Both the position numbers and the translations under genes were made by a program. Positions 16,047 to 22,680 of a stretch of 42,778 nt of DNA are shown one piece after another (within the stretch, counting starts at the first letter, position 1; every line of letters begins with the position of its first letter). The DNA is from an uncultured Coriobacteriaceae bacterium. Its GTDB lineage: Bacteria > Actinomycetota > Coriobacteriia > Coriobacteriales > Atopobiaceae. The stretch covers positions 1 through 42,778 of the forward strand of contig CAOJNB010000014.1 of the NCBI GenBank assembly GCA_948439405.1, in the 5' to 3' direction. The notes beneath the pieces are model-generated. The model was not told the origin of the DNA and ran no database searches. It worked only from the letters and a program-made list of their open reading frames with translations.

Positions 16047-17133
16047 CGCTCCCCCTCGCCGCGTGCCTGCCTGCCCTGCGCCGGCGGTGCCACACGACCT
16101 CGAGCAGGGCCTCCGCCGCCTGGGCGAAGCCGGCCGCCGTGGGATGGGCGTCGTCGGCGAGCGTGGCGGGCGAGGCCTCCAGGAGGCGCGACCCGTCCAC
16201 GAGGTGCATGGTATCGCGTCCGCGCGCCGCGCGGGCGAGGATGCGGGGCACCTCCGGAAAGCAGCTGCGCGGGTGCGTGGGCCAGGCCCCCTCGTCGTGC
16301 GGCAGCGGGGTGACGACGAGCGTCGGGGCCTCGGGCCACGTGCGGGAGACGAGCTCGAGGTAGCGCCCGGCGTCGCGGGCGACCTCGGCGGGAGAGCAGG
16401 GCTCGTAGCGGTAGTTCGCCCCGAGCTCGACGACGACCAGGCGTGGGTCGGGCACCGCATCCCCGAGGTCGGCGAGGCTCGCCGGCTGGATCACCTGGCC
16501 GCCGATCCCCTGGTTCACGGCCTCGCAGCCCATGCGGTCCGCGACGAGGGCGGGAAGGGTGCGCGCCGGGTCGCCGGCCACGAAGCCCTGGGTGACGGAG
16601 TCGCCGAGGAAGAGGGCCCTCCGGCGCGCCGGCACGGGCTCGACGGGCCCGTCGCAGACCACGTCGCGCACCCGGCAGCCCACGAGGCACGGCAGCCACA
16701 CCCGGACCCGCCGGCGCACGAGCCCCGGCAGCGTGGCCTGGTCCCCGCGCAGGTCGAACTCAACCGCCTCCTCGCCGAGCGCGGGCATGCGGCAGGGCAG
16801 GTGGCGCCCGTCGACGTCGGCCGACACCCCGTCGAGCGCGTCGTCGGGCCACCCGTCCACGAGCGAGAGCACGGCCTGCGAGCCCTGCGGGACCGGGTCG
16901 CGGCGCAGCTCGAGCACGAGGCGGTCCGCCGTCGTCTCCAGCTCGACCGTGACGCCGGCGGTGCAGGCGGCCATCTGCCGGTAGAGCCCGGGGTGCCAGG
17001 CGTCCGACGACGAGAGGGCCCGCAGCTGCGCCTCGGTGACGCGCCAGGGCCGCACCCAGCCGTCCTCGCCGCGCTCGGCGCGCAGGCAGCCGTGCAAGAG
17101 GCGCGCCGCGGGACGGCGGACCTCGGCGCTCAC
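16039..17133 (-). CDS. Two-domain SGNH/GDSL hydrolase
   Basis: A 364-residue protein. Residues 1-170 form a beta-rich region like the N-terminal domain of SsfX3-type SGNH hydrolases. The catalytic domain follows with block I RALFLGDSVTQGFV (nucleophilic Ser), block II Gly in NQGIGGQV, block III VVVELGANYRYE (Asn) and block V Asp/His in LADDAHPTAAGF. The enzyme is probably an esterase or deacylase of sugars or acyl conjugates. No signal peptide is seen, so it should act in the cytosol. The GTG start overlaps the preceding gene stop (GTGA), and the end overlaps the ATP-grasp gene, so the pair may act on one substrate. Confidence 0.8.
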   Translation of the reverse strand: MSAEVRRPAARLLHGCLRAERGEDGWVRPWRVTEAQLRALSSSDAWHPGLYRQMAACTAGVTVELETTADRLVLELRRDPVPQGSQAVLSLVDGWPDDALDGVSADVDGRHLPCRMPALGEEAVEFDLRGDQATLPGLVRRRVRVWLPCLVGCRVRDVVCDGPVEPVPARRRALFLGDSVTQGFVAGDPARTLPALVADRMGCEAVNQGIGGQVIQPASLADLGDAVPDPRLVVVELGANYRYEPCSPAEVARDAGRYLELVSRTWPEAPTLVVTPLPHDEGAWPTHPRSCFPEVPRILARAARGRDTMHLVDGSRLLEASPATLADDAHPTAAGFAQAAEALLEVVWHRRRRAGRHAARGSDG

Positions 17134-17642
17134 GGGAGCCTCCCCTCCGCCGCCTCGCGCACCGGACGCCACGCCTCGAGCAGCTCCGGCAGGCGCCAGC
17201 GGGCGTTGGCGGGCGAGGTGGAGGGGAGCCGCGTCGCCGGCATCCCCACCGCGGGCTCCTGGAAGCGGCGGTAGAGCGCGTGCGCGGCCGAGCCGGTGCA
17301 GAACACCCGGGCGATCGGGGCGCGCGCGAGCAGGGGCGCGAGGTCGTTGGGGACGGGATCGGCGATCGAGGCGTCCGAGGCGCCCCGGATGCTGCAGCTC
17401 GCCAGCACGTCCCACAGGGCGACATGGTGCCTGAGGCACAGGTCGCGCCGCAGTCGGTTGAGCTCGGCCGCGTCCTCGGCGGCAGGCGCGGGCTCGTCCC
17501 ACAGCCCCGCGAGCACCGCCCAGAAGCGGTTGCGCGGGTTGCCGTAGAAGAAGCCGACCTCCCGGCTCATCGGCGAGGGGAACGAGCCGAGCAGCAGCAC
17601 GCGCGAGTCGTCGGCGACGACGGGCGGGATGGGGTGGGTCAC
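17130..17642 (-). CDS. Hypoxanthine-DNA glycosylase (Mug/UDG superfamily)
   Basis: A 170-residue member of the uracil-DNA glycosylase superfamily. The opening motif LLLGSFPSPMSREVGFFYGN followed by PRNRFW is diagnostic of the family that removes deaminated adenine (hypoxanthine) from DNA. The later block LWDVLASCSIRGASDASI contains the expected polar active-site segment, and LPSTSPANARW corresponds to the minor-groove loop. GTG 17642 overlaps the glycerate kinase stop in a GTGA motif, and an alternative GTG lies two codons upstream. It belongs to the same operon as dgt and rarA, which fits a DNA-maintenance role. Confidence 0.85.
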   Translation of the reverse strand: MTHPIPPVVADDSRVLLLGSFPSPMSREVGFFYGNPRNRFWAVLAGLWDEPAPAAEDAAELNRLRRDLCLRHHVALWDVLASCSIRGASDASIADPVPNDLAPLLARAPIARVFCTGSAAHALYRRFQEPAVGMPATRLPSTSPANARWRLPELLEAWRPVREAAEGRLP

Positions 17643-18784
17643 GACCACGGCAGCGCCCCTCCCAGCCCGAGCAGGGCGGCGAGGCGGCGCGCGGCGAGCC
17701 GCAGGTTGCGCTCGGCGCCGGCGAGGGCCTCGGCGGTCGAGCAGACGTCGCCCACGCAGGGCACGACGCAGGAGAGCCCCTCGAGCCCGCGCTCGACGGC
17801 CGTCGGGTCCGCCCCGCCCGCCACGGCGACGCAGGGGACGCCCGCCGCCGCGCAGCGGCGCGCCACCCCGCAGACGACCTTGCCCGAGGCCGTCTGGGCG
17901 TCGAGGTGGCCCTCGCCGGTGACGCAGAGGTCCGCCCGCGCGAGCGCCGCGTCGAAGCCCACCAGGTCGAGCACGCAGTCGATGCCGGAGGCGAGCTCGG
18001 CGCCGAGCAGGGCCGCGAGCCCGAAGGCGAGCCCGCCCGCGGCGCCGGCGCCGGGCACGCGCGAGAGGTCGCGCCCCGTCGCGCGCGCCACGCACGCGGC
18101 CCACGAGCCCATCGCCTCGTCGAGCGGCGCGAGCCGGTCGCGGGCGAGCCCCTTCTGCGGCCCGAACACGAAGGTGGCGCCCTCGGGCCCGGTGAGGGGG
18201 TTCGAGACGTCGCACATCACGCGCACGCGGCAGTCCGCCAGGCGCGGGTCCAGGCCGGCGAGGTCGAGCGTCCGCACCCGCGTGAGGTCCGCCGCCGTCC
18301 CGGCGAGCTCGCGACCGTCCGCGTCCAGCAGGCGGCATCCGAGGGCGCGCGCCATGCCCGCCCCGCCGTCGTTGGTGGCCGACCCGCCGACGCCCACGAC
18401 GAGCTCGCGGCAGCCGGCCTCGAGGGCGGCGAGGACGAGCTCGCCCACCCCGTACGTGGAGGCCGCCATGGGGTCGCGCCGGTCCTCGGGCACGAGCACG
18501 AGGCCGTTGGCCTCGGCGGACTCCACCATCGCGCGCCCGCCGGGAAGCACCCCGAGGCGCGCGTCGCGCGGCTCGCCCAGGGGGCCCGCGACCCGCACGA
18601 GACGCGCCGCGACGCCCGCCGCCTCGCAGACCGCGTCGAGCGTCCCCTCCCCGCCGTCGCCGACGGGCAGCCGGACGACCTCCGCGCCCGGCAGGCCGCG
18701 GCCCAGCTCCTCGTCGAGGACGCGGGCGACGTCGGCGGACGGGAGGGACCCCTTGAAGGAGTCGGATGCGACGAGGATGCGCAT
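17639..18784 (-). CDS. Glycerate kinase (GlxK/GarK family)
   Basis: A 381-residue type I glycerate kinase. The family signature ILVASDSFKGSLPSADVA opens the protein. GDGGEGTLDAV comes near residue 43, GVGGSATNDGGAGMARALG near 130, and CDVSNPLTGPEGATFVFGPQ near 190. The C-terminus has VTGEGHLDAQTASGK and GVPCVAVAGG. The enzyme makes 2-phosphoglycerate or 3-phosphoglycerate from glycerate and ATP. It lies 4 bases after the metallophosphatase gene and overlaps the glycosylase gene by 4 bases. The alanine- and arginine-rich composition reflects the base bias of the region. Confidence 0.92.
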   Translation of the reverse strand: MRILVASDSFKGSLPSADVARVLDEELGRGLPGAEVVRLPVGDGGEGTLDAVCEAAGVAARLVRVAGPLGEPRDARLGVLPGGRAMVESAEANGLVLVPEDRRDPMAASTYGVGELVLAALEAGCRELVVGVGGSATNDGGAGMARALGCRLLDADGRELAGTAADLTRVRTLDLAGLDPRLADCRVRVMCDVSNPLTGPEGATFVFGPQKGLARDRLAPLDEAMGSWAACVARATGRDLSRVPGAGAAGGLAFGLAALLGAELASGIDCVLDLVGFDAALARADLCVTGEGHLDAQTASGKVVCGVARRCAAAGVPCVAVAGGADPTAVERGLEGLSCVVPCVGDVCSTAEALAGAERNLRLAARRLAALLGLGGALPWS

Positions 18785-18788
18785 GGGC

Positions 18789-19598
18789 TCACTCCCCCGG
18801 CTTGATCATCTGGTAGAACTGCTCGCCGTCGTCGAGGCGCAGCACCATCACGCGTCCCGAGCCCGGCGCCGAACCCGCGCCGCAGTCGATGGCGAGGCGG
18901 TCCGCGACACCTCCGGTCGCCTCGCACGCGCCGAGCGACACCATGCGGAGCAGGCCCCCGTACAGCGCGCCGCGGTCGCAGCGGTCCGCGAGGCGCTCGA
19001 CGACGAGCGTCGGGGTGTGGCCCGCGACGACCACGGGGCCCTCGCCGCGCCCGTCCACGAGCCCGGTGGGGCGCCCCCAGAACTCCTCGCGGATCCAGAG
19101 GAGGTCCTCGTCGGACTGGGCGGCGAGCAGGGCGTCGAGCGGGTCGGCGCCCTCCGGGACCTGCGCCGGCGCGGCGCCCGGGCGGATGCCGGCGTGCACG
19201 AGCAGGTAGTCGCGGCCGCGGACCCGGCAGCGTGCGTGCAGCGGCAGCGACGCCACCCAGCCGATCAGCTCGTCGAGCTCCTCCTCGTCGAGCTCGGCGA
19301 GCCCCGCCGCCGTCTCCTGCCCGCCGTTGATCGCCCAGTTGTACCAGGCGAGGTCCTCGTCCATCCCCTCGCCGCCGCCCGTGAGGCAGTCGAGCATCAT
19401 CTGCTCGTGGTTGCCCATGAGCACCGTGGCGCCCTCGATGGAGCGGCAGAGCTTCAGCACGCCGACCGAGTCCGGCCCGCGGTCCACCATGTCGCCGAGG
19501 ACGTAGATCGGGTCGTCGGAGGCGGGCGAGGCGTCGTCGAGGGCGCGCAGCAGCGGGACGAGGTGCCCGTGCACGTCCGAGAACACGTAGGTCGCCAC
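18789..19598 (-). CDS. Serine/threonine-type metallophosphatase
   Basis: A 269-residue calcineurin-like phosphoesterase of the bacterial PPP/ApaH type. All metal-site blocks are present: YVFSDVHGHLVPL (residues 4-16), VLGDMVDRGPDSV, LMGNHEQMML, LVHAGIRP and VVAGHTPT. The order and spacing match PPP phosphatases and diadenosine tetraphosphatases, so the substrate could be a phosphoprotein or a nucleotide. The GTG start at 19598 is preceded by GGGGAGGTG. It is the first gene of the seven-gene operon reaching to rarA, and the gap upstream contains GC-rich hairpins. Confidence 0.88.
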   Translation of the reverse strand: MATYVFSDVHGHLVPLLRALDDASPASDDPIYVLGDMVDRGPDSVGVLKLCRSIEGATVLMGNHEQMMLDCLTGGGEGMDEDLAWYNWAINGGQETAAGLAELDEEELDELIGWVASLPLHARCRVRGRDYLLVHAGIRPGAAPAQVPEGADPLDALLAAQSDEDLLWIREEFWGRPTGLVDGRGEGPVVVAGHTPTLVVERLADRCDRGALYGGLLRMVSLGACEATGGVADRLAIDCGAGSAPGSGRVMVLRLDDGEQFYQMIKPGE

Positions 19599-19655
19599 GC
19601 TCGCACCTCCCCGCCGGTCCGCCTCCGCCCGATGGCCTTCTCATGAGCATAGGGG

Positions 19656-19686
19656 CGGCGGGCCCGCCGGACGGACGGCCGGTCCG
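19656..19686. terminator. GC-rich hairpins between lipoprotein and phosphatase genes
   Basis: A perfect 14-bp palindrome (19656-19669) is followed by a CGGAC-N5-GTCCG hairpin (19672-19686), about 60-90 bases past the stop of the lipoprotein gene. They may end its transcript. No U tract follows, so this is uncertain. Confidence 0.3.
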
Positions 19687-19745
19687 CGGACTGCGCCGGA
19701 CGCCTGGTGGGCGGGACGACGCCTCGAGCGCGCGGGGTGCGAAGC

Positions 19746-20393
19746 CTACCCGTTCACCTCGAACGTGAAGCTCTCGAACGTGTCATCGGAATTGGGGAGC
19801 GCGAAGGTGATGGAGAACGGGTCGTCGAGCGACTCGGGCTCGAAGGGAACCTCGACGTAGCCGCGATGCAGCTCGCGCCCCTCCGTGCCGAGAAGGATGT
19901 TTGCGACTGGCATCTGATTCCATTGCTGGGCACCGTCGTAGTCACGAATCTCCCACCCGTAGGACTCATCGACAAAATCGTCGGATCCGTACTCCACCCC
20001 GGCGTACCCGACCGAAGGAAACCCTTCAGCTTCAGTAAGGTCAATGCTCACCCTGTCGAGATTCTCAAGCATGAGCTCGAACCATACGAGGATGTTGCCC
20101 TTGGCGGCGACGAACGCATTGTCTGCGTCCTGAGCCTCGTCGTACTCCTTTGGACAGAAGTAGTCGTTGTCGATGTTGAAATCGGTACCGACAGCAAGCG
20201 AATTGTTCAACACCACGGCCATCTGCGCATCGTTCAGGGTGAGCCGGACGAGCTCGCTCTCGACGGTGTCACCGACCGCGTAGGTCTCCTCGGGCTCCGC
20301 TCCGCATCCTGACAGTCCAAGCGCTCCAGCGATACCCAGCGTCGTGGCCCCCAGTACGAACGACCTCCTCGAAACGCAACGATTCCCCTCCAT
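19746..20393 (-). CDS. Lipoprotein with twin-arginine-like signal, unknown function
   Basis: A 215-residue exported lipoprotein. The signal peptide has CVSRRSFVLGATTLGIAGAL and a lipobox LSGC, with the acylated Cys near residue 30. The RR pair in SRRSF suggests the Tat route. The mature part is acidic and strand-rich, with aromatic-rich segments such as YGWEIRDYDGAQQWN and a C-terminal block FTFEVNG, reminiscent of DUF4352-type immunoglobulin-like domains in Gram-positive lipoproteins. GC content is visibly lower than in flanking genes. Upstream it shares a palindrome, G tract and TAnGGT hexamer with the second lipoprotein gene. Export is clear, function is unknown. Confidence 0.82.
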   Translation of the reverse strand: MEGNRCVSRRSFVLGATTLGIAGALGLSGCGAEPEETYAVGDTVESELVRLTLNDAQMAVVLNNSLAVGTDFNIDNDYFCPKEYDEAQDADNAFVAAKGNILVWFELMLENLDRVSIDLTEAEGFPSVGYAGVEYGSDDFVDESYGWEIRDYDGAQQWNQMPVANILLGTEGRELHRGYVEVPFEPESLDDPFSITFALPNSDDTFESFTFEVNG

Positions 20394-20434
20394 GCGCGAC
20401 CTCCCGACTCCGTAGCCTTATGCCCAACGAAAAG

Positions 20435-20469
20435 ACCGTAGGAGCCCCCCCCGAATCTGTTGAGCAACA
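20435..20469 (-). promoter_or_regulatory. Lipoprotein promoter module with G8 tract
   Basis: In transcription order: the palindrome TGTTG-CT-CAACA (20469-20458), GATTC, an uninterrupted run of eight G (20452-20445), CTCC, and a possible -10 TACGGT (20440-20435). If TCAACA is the -35, the spacer is exactly 17 bases. The module recurs upstream of the second lipoprotein gene. The promoter assignment is inference; the shared elements are seen directly. Confidence 0.45.
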
Positions 20470-20528
20470 TTTCGAGAGGTCGCGAGGAGGCCGGAAGCGC
20501 ATGTCGTTCGAAGTCCGAGGCGCCGCGG

Positions 20529-21017
20529 CTAGGCGGAGGCTTCCTCCTCCGCAGGATCGCCCTCGCACACGATCAGCTCGGCGGGGTGGGCCTCGCCGCG
20601 CGGCGTGGCTGCCACGATGCGGGCGACCTGCTCCGCCGTCGCCTCGATGCGGTCGCGCCTGAGCGCGTGCTCCCACACGACGAGGACGCGCCAGCCCTCG
20701 TCGAGCAGCGCCCGCTGGTCGCGCTCGTCTCGGGCGCGGTTGCGCTCGAACTTGGCCTCCCAGAACTCGCGGTTGCTCTTGGGGAGGGGCAGGTCGCACA
20801 CCGGACAGTGGTGCCAGAAGCACCCGTTCACGAAGATGGCGAGCTTGCGGCCGGGATAGCAGATGTCCGGACGCCCGGCGGCCTTCTTCCAGTGCAGGCG
20901 GTAGCCCGCGCAACCCGCGTCGCGCAGGGCGCGGCGCAGCCGCAGCTCGGGCGTGGTGTCCTTGCTGCGGTTTGCCTGCATCACGTGTCTGATGGCCTCG
21001 CTCGTCATGGGGACCAT
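20529..21017 (-). CDS. vsr: Very short patch repair endonuclease (Vsr), orphan
   Basis: A 162-residue Vsr-family DNA mismatch endonuclease. Typical elements are the N-terminal MQANRSKDTTPELRLRRAL, the catalytic core RPDICYPGRKLAIFVNGCFW with HHCPVC (metal Asp, His and zinc Cys), then FWEAKFERNRARDERDQRAL and the strand GWRVLVVWEH. Vsr nicks DNA at T:G mismatches produced by deamination of 5-methylcytosine and normally accompanies a cytosine-5 methyltransferase. None is encoded beside it. The start could also be ATG 21008, and neither has a clear ribosome binding site. GC-rich composition sets it apart from the two lipoprotein genes on either side. Confidence 0.85.
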   Translation of the reverse strand: MVPMTSEAIRHVMQANRSKDTTPELRLRRALRDAGCAGYRLHWKKAAGRPDICYPGRKLAIFVNGCFWHHCPVCDLPLPKSNREFWEAKFERNRARDERDQRALLDEGWRVLVVWEHALRRDRIEATAEQVARIVAATPRGEAHPAELIVCEGDPAEEEASA

Positions 21018-21031
21018 GCTAGCGCGCGGGG

Positions 21032-21050
21032 CCCCGCCTCGAACGCGGGG
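21032..21050. terminator. Hairpin between the 77-bp repeat and vsr
   Basis: CCCCGC (21032-21037) pairs with GCGGGG (21045-21050) across a 7-base loop. It lies just beyond the left 77-bp repeat and just upstream of vsr on the minus strand. It could end the lipoprotein transcript. No U tract is present. Confidence 0.3.
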
Positions 21051-21056
21051 GATCCT

Positions 21057-21133
21057 CCCGGCTCGCGACTTCGTTGTCGCTTCGTAACGCCGTCCGCCGT
21101 CGCGAGAGTCCTCGCGTTCCGAATCGACAACGA
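21057..21133. repeat. 77-bp palindromic direct repeat, copy 1
   Basis: Identical over 77 bases to 21662-21738. It begins CCCGGCTCGCG and ends CGACAACGA, three bases from the stop codon of the second lipoprotein gene. Inside is a long imperfect inverted repeat (outer arms TCGTTGTCG and CGACAACGA) with an inner hairpin CGCGAG-AGTC-CTCGCG. It could fold into a cruciform. Confidence 0.95.
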
Positions 21134-21136
21134 GAC

Positions 21137-21562
21137 CTATTCAACGATGAAAGCGTCGACAAGCTCCTGGGCATATGGGGCGGGATGGTATTGGAATGTG
21201 CCGCATACGGTTATTTCCTGGCCCTGCTCGAGCTCCGCTATGACATCGGTAGGCAGCGCAACGACAAGCCCACCGCCCTCAGCGCTTTCGACGTCGATGC
21301 AATCCTCTTGAATCCAGAAGATGTAGCCCGTCAACCAGTAGTCGTCTCCTTCGTACTCGCTTTTCGCCTTCGCCGGGTTGCTTTCTTGCAATTCGGCGAA
21401 CTCGTCGTAAACGAACTCCTCGGCTGACTCAAAGCGCTCCTGGTTAATCTCCTCCTGCGACTTCGGCTCGGCACAAGCCGTCAGACCCGCAACTCCCGTT
21501 GCAACGAGTGCGCCCATCCCGAGTATGAGTTCCCTTCTCGAGATACACAGTCCCTTGCCCAT
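21137..21562 (-). CDS. Small lipoprotein with tRNA_anti-like (OB-fold) domain, inside a repeat-bounded cassette
   Basis: A 141-residue exported lipoprotein. The signal peptide contains CISRRELILGMGALVATGVA and the lipobox LTAC, again with an RR pair. The mature region, with ESNPAKAKSEYEGDDYWLTG then IFWIQEDCIDVE and ITVCGTFQYH, fits the tRNA_anti-like OB-fold domain found in small Gram-positive lipoproteins. ATG 21562 is preceded by GAGGAGG. The longer open frame upstream lacks support. The gene lies exactly between two identical 77-bp repeats, and its stop is three bases from copy 1. Lower GC than neighbours suggests acquisition. Ligand and role are unknown. Confidence 0.8.
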   Translation of the reverse strand: MGKGLCISRRELILGMGALVATGVAGLTACAEPKSQEEINQERFESAEEFVYDEFAELQESNPAKAKSEYEGDDYWLTGYIFWIQEDCIDVESAEGGGLVVALPTDVIAELEQGQEITVCGTFQYHPAPYAQELVDAFIVE

Positions 21563-21599
21563 CTCAATCCTCCTCTGTCGCAACCTATTCGTAGCAACG

Positions 21600-21639
21600 A
21601 CCTTAGAGCCCCCCCCCCACCGATTCTGTTGTGCAACAG
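21600..21639 (-). promoter_or_regulatory. Lipoprotein promoter module with G10 tract
   Basis: In transcription order: the palindrome CTGTTG-CA-CAACAG (21639-21626), GAATCGGT, ten G (21618-21609), CTC and TAAGGT (21605-21600). It parallels the module before the first lipoprotein gene. Using ACAACA as the -35, the spacer would be 21 bases, too long for good sigma-70 use. This is consistent with a low or off state if the tract length varies. Confidence 0.45.
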
Positions 21640-21661
21640 CTGTAAGGGGACGCATTGGTCG

Positions 21662-21738
21662 CCCGGCTCGCGACTTCGTTGTCGCTTCGTAACGCCGTCC
21701 GCCGTCGCGAGAGTCCTCGCGTTCCGAATCGACAACGA
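21662..21738. repeat. 77-bp palindromic direct repeat, copy 2
   Basis: Second copy of the repeat at 21057-21133, 605 bases away start to start. In this copy the outer arms extend to 23 bases each (21673-21695 and 21719-21741) with 21 of 23 positions paired. Its right edge touches the putative -35 of thyA. Confidence 0.95.
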
Positions 21739-21740
21739 AG

Positions 21741-21767
21741 TTGCGGCGGCGGCCACCCCGCTATGAT
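21741..21767 (+). promoter_or_regulatory. Putative thyA promoter
   Basis: TATGAT at 21762-21767 is a good -10 match. TTGCGG at 21741-21746, at 15-bp spacing, or the overlapping GTTGCG at 16 bp, could be the -35. It abuts the 77-bp repeat. Confidence 0.45.
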
Positions 21768-21805
21768 TGGTGGGCACGGCGGCGCCGCAACGTACGGAGG
21801 GACGC

Positions 21806-22654
21806 ATGAGCAAGGCCGACGAGCTGTTCATCAGCATGTGCCGCGACATCCTGGACCACGGCACCACCACCGAGGGCGAGAAGGTGCGCCCGCACTGGCC
21901 CGACGGCGAGCCCGCCTACACCATCAAGCGCTTCGGCGTCGTGAACCGCTACGACCTGCGCGAGGAGTTCCCCGCGATCACGCTGCGCCGCACCGCCCTC
22001 AAGAGCTGCATGGACGAGGTGCTGTGGATCTACCAGCGTAAGTCCAACAACGTCCACGACCTCAAGCCGCACATCTGGGACGAGTGGGCCAACGGCGACG
22101 GCTCGATCGGCAAGGCCTACGGCTACCAGATCGCGCAGGTCACCCACTACGCCGACGGCGACTTCGACCAGATGGACCGCGTGCTGCACGACCTGCGCGA
22201 GACGCCGTTCTCCCGCCGCATCATCACGAACATGTACACCTTCGCCGACCTGCCGGAGATGAACCTGTACCCCTGCGCCTACTCGGTCACCTACAACGTC
22301 ACCGAGGAGCCGGGCAGCGACCGGCTCGTGCTCAACATGCTGCTGATGCAGCGCTCGCAGGACGTGCTCGCCGCAAACAACTGGAACGTGTGCCAGTACG
22401 CGATCCTGCTGATGATGGTGGCCCAGTCGGTCGGCATGCGGGCCGGCGAGCTCGTGCACGTGATCGCCGACGCCCACATCTACGACCGCCACGTGCCCGT
22501 CGTCCGCGAGCTCATCGGGCGCCCCACCTACCCCGCGCCCAAGGTGTCGCTCAACCCCGAGGTCACGGACTTCTACGCCTTCACCACCGACGACCTCGTC
22601 GTCGAGGACTACCAGCACGGCCCGCAGGTCACCGACATCCCCGTCGCCATCTAG
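21806..22654 (+). CDS. thyA: Thymidylate synthase
   Basis: A 282-residue folate-dependent thymidylate synthase converting dUMP to dTMP. The catalytic Cys is in MNLYPCAYSVTYNV. Substrate contacts are in QRSQDVLAANNWNVCQYA (Arg, Ser, Asp, Asn) and HVIADAHIYDRHV near the C-terminus. The block LKSCMDEVLWIYQRKSNNV and the ANNWNVCQ variant place it with the B. subtilis ThyA/phage type rather than the E. coli type. ATG 21806 follows ACGGAGGGACGC. dfrA lies 26 bases downstream, the usual partner that regenerates tetrahydrofolate. Confidence 0.96.
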   Translation: MSKADELFISMCRDILDHGTTTEGEKVRPHWPDGEPAYTIKRFGVVNRYDLREEFPAITLRRTALKSCMDEVLWIYQRKSNNVHDLKPHIWDEWANGDGSIGKAYGYQIAQVTHYADGDFDQMDRVLHDLRETPFSRRIITNMYTFADLPEMNLYPCAYSVTYNVTEEPGSDRLVLNMLLMQRSQDVLAANNWNVCQYAILLMMVAQSVGMRAGELVHVIADAHIYDRHVPVVRELIGRPTYPAPKVSLNPEVTDFYAFTTDDLVVEDYQHGPQVTDIPVAI

Positions 22655-22680
22655 GCCCGGGCGAGACGAAGGGAGCCGCC

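Noticed and set aside
21057..21738. Integron cassette with attC sites
   Set aside because: Size and palindromic form fit, but the GTTRRRY and RYYYAAC core sites are not present at the ends and no integron integrase is visible. I kept the more general cassette description.
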